A DNA stretch of 5,728 nucleotides, from positions 1 through 5,728 of the forward strand of contig JBGPJM010000269.1 in the NCBI GenBank assembly GCA_041485385.1. The letters are read 5' to 3'. The stretch's first letter is position 1, and each line of letters starts with the position of its first letter. Both the position numbers and the translations under genes were made by a program. Of the stretch, positions 1 through 5,595 are shown piece by piece. The notes under the pieces were generated by a model. That model saw only the letters and a list, made by a program, of their open reading frames with translations, ran no database searches and was not told the DNA's origin. The stretch comes from JBGPJM01 sp041485385. GTDB taxonomy: Bacteria; Planctomycetota; Phycisphaerae; Phycisphaerales; UBA1924.

Positions 1-208
1 CCCCGGCGCCCCCGCCGGCCGACCATCAGAAGTGAACACCTCGCAGGGCCGGGATCACGGCGAGGGTTCGGACCGTTTATCCCCGATACCAATGACGTGA
101 GCGCTGCCTGAGCGCCGGGTGCGACGGCTACGCTCCAAGCCGATCACCAGGCGGGCGCTGCTGGACATCTGCAACCGGTGGATCCTGGCTCGGCGCGCGG
201 CGGCGTAG
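1..208 (+). pseudogene. Frameshifted C-terminal remnant of a receiver (response-regulator) domain
   Basis: The last part reads SKPITRRALLDICNRWI, then LARRAAA and a TAG stop at 206-208. This matches the end of a CheY-like receiver domain, with the conserved Lys-Pro of the phospho-acceptor site (Lys codon 137-139) and the final helix. Just upstream, 114-131 reads AGCDGY in another frame; adding one base at 132-133 joins it into AGCDGY-x-SKP, a common receiver signature. Further upstream, 83-112 reads PIPMT, an in-frame TGA at 98-100, then ALPE, matching the PIxAMTAxALPE strand that holds the conserved Thr. Thr and Lys are about 14 codons apart, against roughly 22 in intact receivers, so about 24 bases are missing as well. 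Positions 1-82 cannot be read as a domain. The parent could be a hybrid histidine kinase or a response regulator. The damage is either real decay or indel errors at a contig end; I favour errors because the other end of the window is also poor. It converges on the HAF1 gene, with 13 bases between stop codons. Confidence 0.5.
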
Positions 209-221
209 CCCGGCCCCGGGG

Positions 222-1529
222 TCAGCAGCCGCTGATGAACGCGTTGAGGAACGCCAGCATGTCGACCGAGGTCGTGAGGCCGTCGCCGTCGAAGTCGGCG
301 TCGCCGGCGTTGAACGCGGCCATGAAGTCGAACAGGTCCTGCGAATCGACCCTGCCGGAGTTGTTCCAGTCCGCCGGGCAGACCTGGCCGAGGTGGGCGA
401 TCCAGGCCTCGCGCTGGCCGTCGGGGTTGATGCCGATGCCGACGACGACCTCGCCGCTGCAGGACACACCCGTCGCCGAGATGAGCCGCCACCCCTCGGC
501 GCCGGTGATGCCCCGCCCGAGCGCCTGGCGGACGCTCCGCATGCCGATGCCGTCCGTCCAGATGAACGCCTCGCTCCCCTCGGCCGTCTGCCCGGAGCCG
601 ACGACGGCCGTGCCGTCGTTGCTCACGCCGAAGGCCTCGCTCTGGTGCGGGCCACCCGGAAGATCGCCCAGCCCCTCGATGCCGGTGGCGGCGCTCCAGC
701 GGAACGCCTCGAACCCCTCCGGCGCGAGGCTCGTGCCGACGATGATGGTGCCGGGAAGGTTGAGAGCGTTGGCGCCGCCGGGGGCAGTCGGCCCGGCCAG
801 CCCGGGGAGTGGCTGCAGGCCGCCGGAAGCGGTCCACCGGAACGGGCGCCGCCCGCCGGTGGCCTCGCTGGCGCCGATGATGATCGAGCCGTCGTCGCTA
901 GCGGCGAAAGCCCCGGCGAGGATCGCGCCGCCGGGAAGATCGCCCAGGGCCAGCATCGATCCGGGTCCCATGGCGCGGAAGCTCTGCAGGCCGGTGCCCG
1001 ACCGGGCCACGCCGACGATCACACCGCCGTGCCCGGAGATGCCCAGTGCCCAGCTCTGTCCGTCGCCGTCGGGCAGGAACCCCAGGCCCAGCATGCCGGA
1101 GTTTTCGGTCCAGACGAACGCCTGCTCGCGCCCGAGCCCGCTCGTGGCACGGCCGATGATCACTGAACCGTCAGCGGAGCACGCCGTCGCGAAACTCGAG
1201 ATCCCGCCAGGCAGGTAACCCAGACCCTGCATCCCGGTCTCCGCCCTCCAGCGGAACGCCTCGGTGTGCTCGCTGGCGCTGCTGTAGCCGACGGCGGTTG
1301 TCCCATCTCCCGAGACCGCACAGGCGACGCTGTCGAAGCGCCCGCCCGGCATGTCGCCCAAGCCCTGGAACCGGGGCCCGTCGGCACGGGCCGGCACGCT
1401 CGTCAGAGCCGCCGCCGAGCACGCGACCAGCAGCCGCGCCGCCGCGCCTCCACGCCGGGTCATTCCAGCATTCCGAGCTCCATCCGGCCAGATCCTCGGG
1501 CCCATTCGGGGCCGCGACATCACTCCCAT
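222..1529 (-). CDS. Secreted HAF-repeat protein with C-terminal GC-type dockerin-like module (HAF1)
   Basis: A 435-residue exported protein of unknown function. The ATG at 1529 is chosen because AGGAG lies exactly 8 bases upstream. The N-terminus is long: a basic stretch (residues 1-32), a hydrophobic segment (about 33-45) and a likely signal peptidase site after VPARA (about residue 49). Met23 would give a more ordinary signal peptide but has no good ribosome site. LVAC at 34-37 resembles a lipobox, but hydrophobic sequence continues past the Cys, so ordinary Sec cleavage is more likely. Residues 53-382 are seven degenerate repeats of about 45-52 residues with the pattern GLGDLPGG, then DG..VVG, then EAFRW, typical of the extracellular HAF family. 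Residues 384-435 form two dockerin/EF-hand-like calcium loops (DWNNSGRVDSQD and DFDGDGLTTSVD) bracketed by Cys384 and the terminal Cys435. This C-terminal module fits GC-type dockerin domains of Planctomycetes. It is a paralog of the 3984-5423 gene. The role may be surface display or binding, but that is inference. Confidence 0.9.
   Translation of the reverse strand: MGVMSRPRMGPRIWPDGARNAGMTRRGGAAARLLVACSAAALTSVPARADGPRFQGLGDMPGGRFDSVACAVSGDGTTAVGYSSASEHTEAFRWRAETGMQGLGYLPGGISSFATACSADGSVIIGRATSGLGREQAFVWTENSGMLGLGFLPDGDGQSWALGISGHGGVIVGVARSGTGLQSFRAMGPGSMLALGDLPGGAILAGAFAASDDGSIIIGASEATGGRRPFRWTASGGLQPLPGLAGPTAPGGANALNLPGTIIVGTSLAPEGFEAFRWSAATGIEGLGDLPGGPHQSEAFGVSNDGTAVVGSGQTAEGSEAFIWTDGIGMRSVRQALGRGITGAEGWRLISATGVSCSGEVVVGIGINPDGQREAWIAHLGQVCPADWNNSGRVDSQDLFDFMAAFNAGDADFDGDGLTTSVDMLAFLNAFISGC
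384..1373 (-). repeat. Seven tandem HAF repeat units in HAF1
   Basis: Approximate unit boundaries in residues are 53-101, 102-146, 147-191, 192-237, 238-283, 284-330 and 331-382. Each unit opens with a GLGDLPGG-like turn, has a central DGxxVVG strand and ends near a [EQ]AF[RV]W strand. Unit 3 has lost the final Trp (SFRAM) and unit 5 has a degraded opening (PLPGLAGP). Unit 7 is the longer closing type, with EGWRL inside and ending GINPDGQREAWIAHL. The DNA copies are imperfect, with recurring versions of CCGGGAAGATCGCCCAG on the + strand, for example around 656 and 930. Confidence 0.8.
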
Positions 1530-1537
1530 GGTGATGG

Positions 1538-1542
1538 CTCCT
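1538..1542 (-). promoter_or_regulatory. Ribosome binding site of HAF1
   Basis: The minus strand reads AGGAG, then CCATCACC (8 bases), then ATG. This decides the start at 1529 over Met4 (17-base spacing) and Met23. The context is nearly identical to that of the paralog at 5423. Confidence 0.75.
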
Positions 1543-1550
1543 AAGAAAAC

Positions 1551-1565
1551 TCAATGACACATTGA
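1551..1565 (-). promoter_or_regulatory. Inverted repeat / leader hairpin upstream of the HAF1 ribosome site
   Basis: TCAATG-ACA-CATTGA is a perfect 6-bp inverted repeat with a 3-base centre. On the mRNA side it would form a small hairpin ending 8 bases before the AGGAG, followed by GTTTTCTT. It could be an RNA leader element or a DNA operator half-site pair. The sequence shows only the symmetry. Confidence 0.4.
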
Positions 1566-1566
1566 T

Positions 1567-1582
1567 GCGCGCACGGGCGCGC
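1567..1582 (-). promoter_or_regulatory. GC-rich hairpin next to the HAF1 leader inverted repeat
   Basis: GCGCGC-ACGG-GCGCGC on the + strand is a perfect 6-bp stem with a 4-base loop, one base from the 1551-1565 inverted repeat. Together they give two tandem hairpins just before the ribosome site of HAF1, with a T-rich stretch after the second. GC-only stems arise easily by chance in this genome, so the significance is uncertain. Confidence 0.3.
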
Positions 1583-1640
1583 CTGCGCCAGCGAGAGTGT
1601 CTCGAACACACAATGTCGATTGCCTACCCGGCGACCTGCC

Positions 1641-1684
1641 TTCTCCCGTGGGCCTGTTGGGCAGCGGCCCGGCGGGCGTGAGAA
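1641..1684 (-). other. Extended imperfect stem-loop in the HAF1 upstream region
   Basis: Three paired blocks lie in register: TTCT (1641-1644) with AGAA (1681-1684), CCCG (1645-1648) with CGGG (1673-1676), and GGGCC (1650-1654) with GGCCC (1666-1670). The loop is 11 bases, with one internal loop and one 4-base bulge. That gives 13 pairs about 110-155 bases before the HAF1 start. No T-run follows on either strand, so it is not a classic terminator. It could be leader RNA structure or a chance GC-rich fold. Confidence 0.3.
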
Positions 1685-2087
1685 TAGCATGAAAAGGACG
1701 TAATGCTCGTCATTCGGAGAGAAAGCTGGCATTCTGCGCGAGATTGGTTCACTGGATCCGGGGGCGTTGCTTCCTAAGTCACCGCCCAGCTCCGAACATG
1801 TCCCCCGAATTCAGCGGGAAAACAGGGACTTTTCGCCGTGCAAGCCCGGTTGGTCCGAGGCTTCGCGGATCAGCGGTTCACCTTGGAAGACAGGTCGTGT
1901 CACCCCATCTTGTGGTGGTTCGACCGTCTTACAAAGCACGAGCAAGGATATGATAATTGCAACGGTGTGCCGTGCTCCCGCAGCGGCGAGGATGTTTCGG
2001 AGAGTTGCGCGGGAATGAGAAGAAGTCTGGCCCTGGTCTGTTTCGCTTCTGCGCCGCGACTTCTGCGGCTCTAGCTAGGTGAAGAGC

Positions 2088-2108
2088 GCCGATGGCGAAG
2101 AGGTCGGC
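2088..2108 (-). terminator. Weak candidate terminator hairpin after ggt
   Basis: GCCGA (2088-2092) pairs with TCGGC (2104-2108), about 27 bases past the ggt stop, with an 11-base loop. No U-tract follows, only a pyrimidine-rich CTCTTCACC on the minus strand. A short stem in a GC-rich genome is weak evidence. Confidence 0.15.
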
Positions 2109-2134
2109 TCGGTTACCGCTGAAACTCGACGACC

Positions 2135-3907
2135 TCAGTGTCCCGCGGGCGAGCCGCCCTTCCGCGGATCGCAGGCGGCCTCCCATCCTGCGCTCCCCCC
2201 GATCGGACCAATGCGGCGGATGAGCTGCACGACCGCGATGCTCCGGGTGGGCTTGACGGTATGCCCCCGCGCGCGGAGCGCGGCGGCGACCTGCTGGCCC
2301 TCGGGCGAGGCGAGCCACGGCTGCTCCATGAGCAGTTCGTCGGGTATCCACTGGTGATGGAAACGTGGTCGCCCGACGGCGTCCGGAGCGGAGAGGTGCA
2401 GGAGCAACACGTCGAGGAGCACCTGAGTCGTCGCGGTGATGATGCGCGGCCCGCCGGAGCCCCCGGCGACCGCCAGGACCCGCCCGTCCACGTCCAGCAC
2501 AATGGTCGGGCTCATGCTGCTCAGGGGACGCTTGCCGGGAGCCGGCAGGTTGCGGTCCGATTGGGTGAGGCCGAAGGCGTTGGGCCGGCCCCGGCGCGCC
2601 GTGAAATCGTCCATCTCGTCATTGAGGCAGAAGCCGAAGCGGGCCACCGCCAGCAGTGATCCGAACTCGAGGTTGATCGTCTCGGTGCAGGCGACGGCGC
2701 CCCCCCACTGGTCGACGACGCTCAGGTGGCTGGTGCCGCCGTCGGGTCCCGCCTGCCGGCGCGTGCCGTAGTGCTCGCTGGGGAACGTGCGAGCCGGGTC
2801 GATCATCGCCGCCCGCTCGTCGAGGTAGCGGTCGCTGAGAAGACGTTGCACGGGCACATCGACCTTGGTGGGGTCGGCCAGCCACTCGGCCCGGTCGGCG
2901 AAGGCGTGCTTGAAGGCCTCGCTGACCAGGTGGACGTAGAGGCCCGAGTCCCCACCGGCGGCGACCTCATCGATCTTCAGCCGTCCCAGGATGCCCAGCG
3001 CTTGCGCCATGGCCACGCCGCCGCTGGAGGGCGGGGGCATGGAGAGTACGGTGGCGCGCCCGAGGAAGCCGGTCCGGAGGGGCTCGAGCTGCTGGACCCT
3101 GTAGTTCCGGAGGTCGGCCAGGGAGAGTACGCCGTGGTCCTGGGCCGCTGCCTTGGTGATCGCGCGCCCGATCTCGCCGCCGTAGAACGCCGGCGCGCCC
3201 TCCCGTGAAATGAGCTCCAGCGCCTCGGCCTGCTCCGGCAGCCGGATCACGTCGTCGACGCGCACCCGTCCCTCCCGCAGGAAACGCTCCCACACGAAGG
3301 CGAACCGGCTCTGCCACTGCGGCTGGCGGGCGAACTTCTCGATGAGCGGTCCGGCCTCGTCCATGTACGCCCGGTCGACGGTGAAACCGTCCCGGGCGGC
3401 CTGGATCGCCGGCGCCAGCACCGTGGCGCGGTCGAGCGTTCCGAAGTGCTCGAGCGCGTACAGCAGCCCCGCGACAGTGCCGGGGACGGCGCACGCCGCG
3501 CCGCCGCGCGTGCTGGCCTCCGGATCCTGCTGCCGCTCGAAGAACTCGGGCCCCGCGCCGGCGGGGCACATCTCGCGGTAGTTGATCGCGGCGGAGCGCC
3601 CGTCGGCGAGGGCGATGACCATGAAGCCACCCCCGCCGATGCCGCAGGAGAACGGACGCACGACCGAGAGGGTGAAGCTGGCCGCGACGGCGGCATCGAT
3701 CGCGTTCCCGCCCAGGGCGAGCATCCGGGCTCCCGCGAGCGAGGCGATGGCGTGGTCGGCCGCGACGGCGCCGTGGGCGAATACACCGTCGCCCCCGGCG
3801 ACGGTCTGCACGCCCGGGCGCTGCGCGGCACACCCGGTCACGACGGCGGCCACCAGCCAGCCCATGCTTCGGGCGAGTCCCGGCGAGTCGATGTGGAGCA
3901 TGCCCAT
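2135..3907 (-). CDS. ggt: Gamma-glutamyltransferase / glutathione hydrolase, predicted lipoprotein
   Basis: A full-length 590-residue gamma-glutamyltransferase, close to the roughly 580 residues of the E. coli enzyme. The family cleaves gamma-glutamyl bonds, for example in glutathione, giving glutamate or transferring the gamma-glutamyl group to an acceptor. It is an Ntn hydrolase made as one chain that cuts itself before a catalytic Thr. Here that Thr is Thr392 in DGGTSHLSVVD, so the predicted small subunit is 392-590. Other family landmarks are present: GGNAIDAAVAA (67-77), the glycine-rich GIGGGGF (89-95), substrate-binding Arg111 in NYREMCP, PSSGG (293-297), Asn412 and NDEMDDF (429-435), PNAFGL at the start of the lid loop (442-447), LSSMSPT (462-468) and GGSGGPRII (482-490). 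The N-terminus has a hydrophobic segment and a lipobox VTGC with Cys26, so membrane anchoring is predicted; many bacterial homologs are soluble periplasmic proteins. HAF2 lies 76 bp upstream and may share a transcript. Enzyme class is sure; the physiological substrate is not. Confidence 0.97.
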   Translation of the reverse strand: MGMLHIDSPGLARSMGWLVAAVVTGCAAQRPGVQTVAGGDGVFAHGAVAADHAIASLAGARMLALGGNAIDAAVAASFTLSVVRPFSCGIGGGGFMVIALADGRSAAINYREMCPAGAGPEFFERQQDPEASTRGGAACAVPGTVAGLLYALEHFGTLDRATVLAPAIQAARDGFTVDRAYMDEAGPLIEKFARQPQWQSRFAFVWERFLREGRVRVDDVIRLPEQAEALELISREGAPAFYGGEIGRAITKAAAQDHGVLSLADLRNYRVQQLEPLRTGFLGRATVLSMPPPSSGGVAMAQALGILGRLKIDEVAAGGDSGLYVHLVSEAFKHAFADRAEWLADPTKVDVPVQRLLSDRYLDERAAMIDPARTFPSEHYGTRRQAGPDGGTSHLSVVDQWGGAVACTETINLEFGSLLAVARFGFCLNDEMDDFTARRGRPNAFGLTQSDRNLPAPGKRPLSSMSPTIVLDVDGRVLAVAGGSGGPRIITATTQVLLDVLLLHLSAPDAVGRPRFHHQWIPDELLMEQPWLASPEGQQVAAALRARGHTVKPTRSIAVVQLIRRIGPIGGSAGWEAACDPRKGGSPAGH

Positions 3908-3915
3908 CGCGCCAG

Positions 3916-3921
3916 CCTACC
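3916..3921 (-). promoter_or_regulatory. Weak ribosome binding site of ggt
   Basis: The minus strand reads GGTAGG followed by 8 bases and the ATG at 3907, the same spacing as in the other two genes but a poorer match to AGGAGG. It supports 3907 over the internal ATGs at 3901 and 3865. The weak site could mean lower translation or coupling to upstream transcription. Confidence 0.4.
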
Positions 3922-3937
3922 GCAGGAGCGAAGAGGC

Positions 3938-3953
3938 CTCCGGCCCTCCGGAG
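3938..3953 (-). terminator. Hairpin between HAF2 and ggt, possible weak terminator or processing site
   Basis: CTCCGG-CCCT-CCGGAG is a perfect 6-bp GC-rich stem with a 4-base loop, about 30 bases after the HAF2 stop and 30 before the ggt start. No T-run follows on the minus strand (the next bases are CCTCTTCG). Partial termination or transcript processing is possible, and full read-through into ggt is equally compatible. Confidence 0.3.
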
Positions 3954-3983
3954 TTCCCGCGTATGCCCCGCCGGGTCGATCGG

Positions 3984-5423
3984 TCAGCAGCCGGCGAGGA
4001 AAGCGTTGACGAACTCAATCATGTCCGTGGAGTCGGTCCGGCCCGAGCCGTCGAAATCCGCGCGACCGGCGAAGAAATCCCTGAGGAAGTCGAAGAAATC
4101 CTGCTCGTTGACGACGCCGGAACGGTTGTAGTCGGCGGGGCACGGGACGTCGATGAGGCTGATCCAGGCCGCGGGCCGGGGCGTGATTCCGCCCTTGATG
4201 CCGGCGTCGGCAACCGGCGGTCCGTCATGGCCGGGCTGTTTGGCGTTGTTGCTGGCGACGGAGGGGGTGATTTCGGAGGCGTGCTGACCGCCGCCGTCGG
4301 GCTGGCTCGACGCGGCGCCGCAGCTGGTGTCGAGTGTGGCGATCCACCCCTCGCACCGGCCGCCGGGGTTGATGCCGGTGCCGACGATCGTCTGGCCGTC
4401 GGCGCTCATGGCGGAGGCGCCGCTCAGCCGCCAGCCGTCGATCTCGCTCACGGCCAGCGTCTCGAGCATGAGCCGCAGACTCCGAATCCCGCAGCCGGGG
4501 TCCCAGACGAATGCCTCGCTGCCCGAGACGGTGTGCGCGACGCCCACGATGGTGGCCCCGCTGGCGCTGACGGCGTGCGCGACGCTCTGGATCGCCCCGC
4601 CGGGAAGGTCACCCAGCCCGCGCATGCCTTCCGAGGCCGTCCAACGGAAAGCCTCAGTCCCCGCCGGAGAGCCGCACCAGCCGACGATCGTCTGCCCGTC
4701 AGCGGAGACAGCCAGTGCGCCGCTCGCCCAACCGGTGCTGGGCGCGCCGCCGATGACGCCCAGGCTCTCCATGCCGCCCGCGGCCGTCCAGCGGAAGGCG
4801 ACGTCGCCGAATGCGCCCCGGCTGGTGCCGACGATCACCGAACCGTCGGCGCTCACGCCGTCGGCCATGCTGAACGTTGTCCCCCCGGGAAGGTCGCCCA
4901 GCCCCTGCATAGCGCCCGCGCAGGTGTGACTGAACGCCTGCGTGCCGGCGCTCGAGCCGCTCAGGCCGACGACGGTGCAGCCGTCCGCGGAGACCGCGCG
5001 CGCGACGGAGCTTGCGCCGCCGGGGAGAAAACCCAGCCGCTGCTCGCCGTACAGCGGCGACCAGGCGTACGCCTGTTCGCCGGCCGCGCTGATGAGGCGC
5101 CCGATGACGACCGACCCGTCCGATGAGGCGCCGTAGGCGAAGCCGGCGCTGCTGGCGAGCATGCTCCGGATACCGGTGCCGGCTTCCCACCGGAACGGCG
5201 AGTATCCGCGCGGGCCGGTGCTTGTGCCGATGACAACCGAGCCGCTCGCGCCGAGCGTGGCCCCGATGCTCTCGCCGGTGCCCCCGAGCAGGTCGCCGAG
5301 GCCGCTGAAGCTCGGCGGCGACGCGCCCGCCACCCCGGCGAGGGCCGTCCCCGCGAGCGCGAACATCACGGTACTGCCGCGGGTACCCCAAATGTGGTGG
5401 ACTCGGTGATTCGTCACGGTCAC
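3984..5423 (-). CDS. Secreted HAF-repeat protein with C-terminal GC-type dockerin-like module (HAF2)
   Basis: A 479-residue exported protein of unknown function, paralogous to the 222-1529 gene. The frame stays open to an ATG at 5585, but the GTG at 5423 is preferred: AAGGAG lies exactly 8 bases upstream, the start context matches the paralog, and a strong hairpin sits in what would otherwise be coding sequence. From this start residues 1-34 are a good Sec signal peptide (basic start, hydrophobic STVMFALAGTALAGVAGA, cleavage near AGA-S). Residues 39-365 hold seven HAF-type repeats (GLGDLPGG, SADG..IVG, EAFRW). A linker of about 60 residues (366-427), rich in Gly, Ser, Pro, Gln and Asn, is absent from the paralog. 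Residues 428-479 form the dockerin-like module, with loops DYNRSGVVNEQD and DFDGSGRTDSTD and a terminal Gly-Cys. Calcium binding by the loops is expected from the family. It lies upstream of ggt on the same strand. No enzyme motif is seen. Confidence 0.9.
   Translation of the reverse strand: MTVTNHRVHHIWGTRGSTVMFALAGTALAGVAGASPPSFSGLGDLLGGTGESIGATLGASGSVVIGTSTGPRGYSPFRWEAGTGIRSMLASSAGFAYGASSDGSVVIGRLISAAGEQAYAWSPLYGEQRLGFLPGGASSVARAVSADGCTVVGLSGSSAGTQAFSHTCAGAMQGLGDLPGGTTFSMADGVSADGSVIVGTSRGAFGDVAFRWTAAGGMESLGVIGGAPSTGWASGALAVSADGQTIVGWCGSPAGTEAFRWTASEGMRGLGDLPGGAIQSVAHAVSASGATIVGVAHTVSGSEAFVWDPGCGIRSLRLMLETLAVSEIDGWRLSGASAMSADGQTIVGTGINPGGRCEGWIATLDTSCGAASSQPDGGGQHASEITPSVASNNAKQPGHDGPPVADAGIKGGITPRPAAWISLIDVPCPADYNRSGVVNEQDFFDFLRDFFAGRADFDGSGRTDSTDMIEFVNAFLAGC
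4329..5309 (-). repeat. Seven tandem HAF repeat units in HAF2
   Basis: Counting from the GTG start, units begin near residues 39, 86, 129, 173, 219, 268 and 314, and the last ends near 365. Units 4 and 6 are the most regular (GLGDLPGG, then AxxVSAxG.x[IV]VG, then AF[RV]W). Unit 2 lacks the GLGDLPGG opening and ends QAYAW. Unit 3 ends QAFSH. Unit 7 is the closing type, with DGWRL inside and ending GINPGGRCEGWIATL, just as in HAF1. Confidence 0.8.
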
Positions 5424-5431
5424 GGTGACGT

Positions 5432-5437
5432 CTCCTT
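5432..5437 (-). promoter_or_regulatory. Ribosome binding site of HAF2
   Basis: The minus strand reads AAGGAG, then ACGTCACC (8 bases), then GTG. This is the main reason for calling a GTG start at 5423. A second in-frame GTG at 5417 has a 14-base spacing and is less likely. Confidence 0.75.
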
Positions 5438-5450
5438 GTTGGTGGGCTCT

Positions 5451-5481
5451 CTCGGGAAATGAACCAATCTTCATTTCCGAG
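5451..5481 (-). promoter_or_regulatory. Strong leader hairpin upstream of the HAF2 ribosome site
   Basis: On the minus strand, CTCGGAAATGAA pairs with TTCATTTCCCGAG: 12 base pairs with one bulged base and a 6-base loop (GATTGG). The inner 9 pairs are perfect. The hairpin ends 13 bases before AAGGAG. It is long and only moderately GC-rich, so chance is less likely than for the GC-only stems elsewhere in the window. Possible roles are mRNA stabilisation, control of translation or an operator. Confidence 0.55.
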
Positions 5482-5517
5482 CTTTCGGATAAACGGATCC
5501 TCACCGGAGATTCATCG

Positions 5518-5531
5518 TGTCTTAATAGACA
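5518..5531 (-). promoter_or_regulatory. Second inverted repeat upstream of HAF2
   Basis: TGTCT-TAAT-AGACA is a 5-bp inverted repeat with an AT-rich centre, about 95 bases before the HAF2 start. On the minus strand the centre reads CTATTAAG, weakly like a -10 element, but no good -35 lies upstream. It may be an operator or part of the promoter region. Confidence 0.25.
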
Positions 5532-5595
5532 TGATTCCGGCGAATTTGGGCTGAAACCGGGGGGTTGTGCGGGAAGACCGGGCAATGCCGCCTCC

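Larger units (their letters stand above)
1543..2134. other. Gene-free gap between ggt and HAF1 (about 590 bp)
   Basis: No convincing gene is seen on either strand. The short open frames have no family resemblance, no good ribosome site and no hydrophobic signal that continues. The part nearest HAF1 is probably its leader and promoter region, with inverted repeats at 1551-1565, 1567-1582 and 1641-1684, and a small palindrome CAAT-GTCG-ATTG at 1611-1622. A -10-like TATTCT lies at 1681-1686 on the minus strand, but no matching -35 was found at normal spacing. The part nearest ggt has a weak hairpin at 2088-2108 and a direct repeat CTTCTGCG at 2046-2053 and 2060-2067. No tRNA-like cloverleaf was recognised. 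Confidence 0.6.

Noticed and set aside
214..221. CCCCGGGG palindrome between the two convergent stop codons, as a bidirectional terminator
   Set aside because: It has no loop of workable size and no T-run on either side. It is a common palindrome in GC-rich DNA.
55..837. Minus-strand open frame of 260 aa reaching past the HAF1 stop
   Set aside because: It is an out-of-frame shadow of HAF1 with an Arg-rich composition and no recognisable motif.
178..1218. Long + strand open frame (346 aa) opposite HAF1
   Set aside because: It is antisense to a clear HAF/dockerin gene. The protein is low-complexity, rich in Pro, Ser, Ala and Arg, as expected for an antisense frame in GC-rich DNA.
1928..1957. 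Sigma70-like promoter on the + strand (CTTACA, 18 bases, GATAAT)
   Set aside because: The hexamers match moderately, but no gene follows on the + strand. One such match in an AT-richer patch is expected by chance.
2015..2074. Small + strand frame starting MRRSLALVCFASAP, like a signal peptide
   Set aside because: It stops after 19 residues, has no clear ribosome site and no continuation in another frame that looks coding.
3582..5126. Long + strand open frame (514 aa) opposite ggt and HAF2
   Set aside because: It runs antisense across two well-supported genes and the gap between them, and shows no domain. It reflects codon bias.
5424..5585. N-terminal extension of HAF2 to the ATG at 5585 or 5474
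   Set aside because: The extension has no ribosome site, would place the signal peptide deep inside the protein, and would make the leader hairpin coding. The GTG at 5423 has an ideal site.
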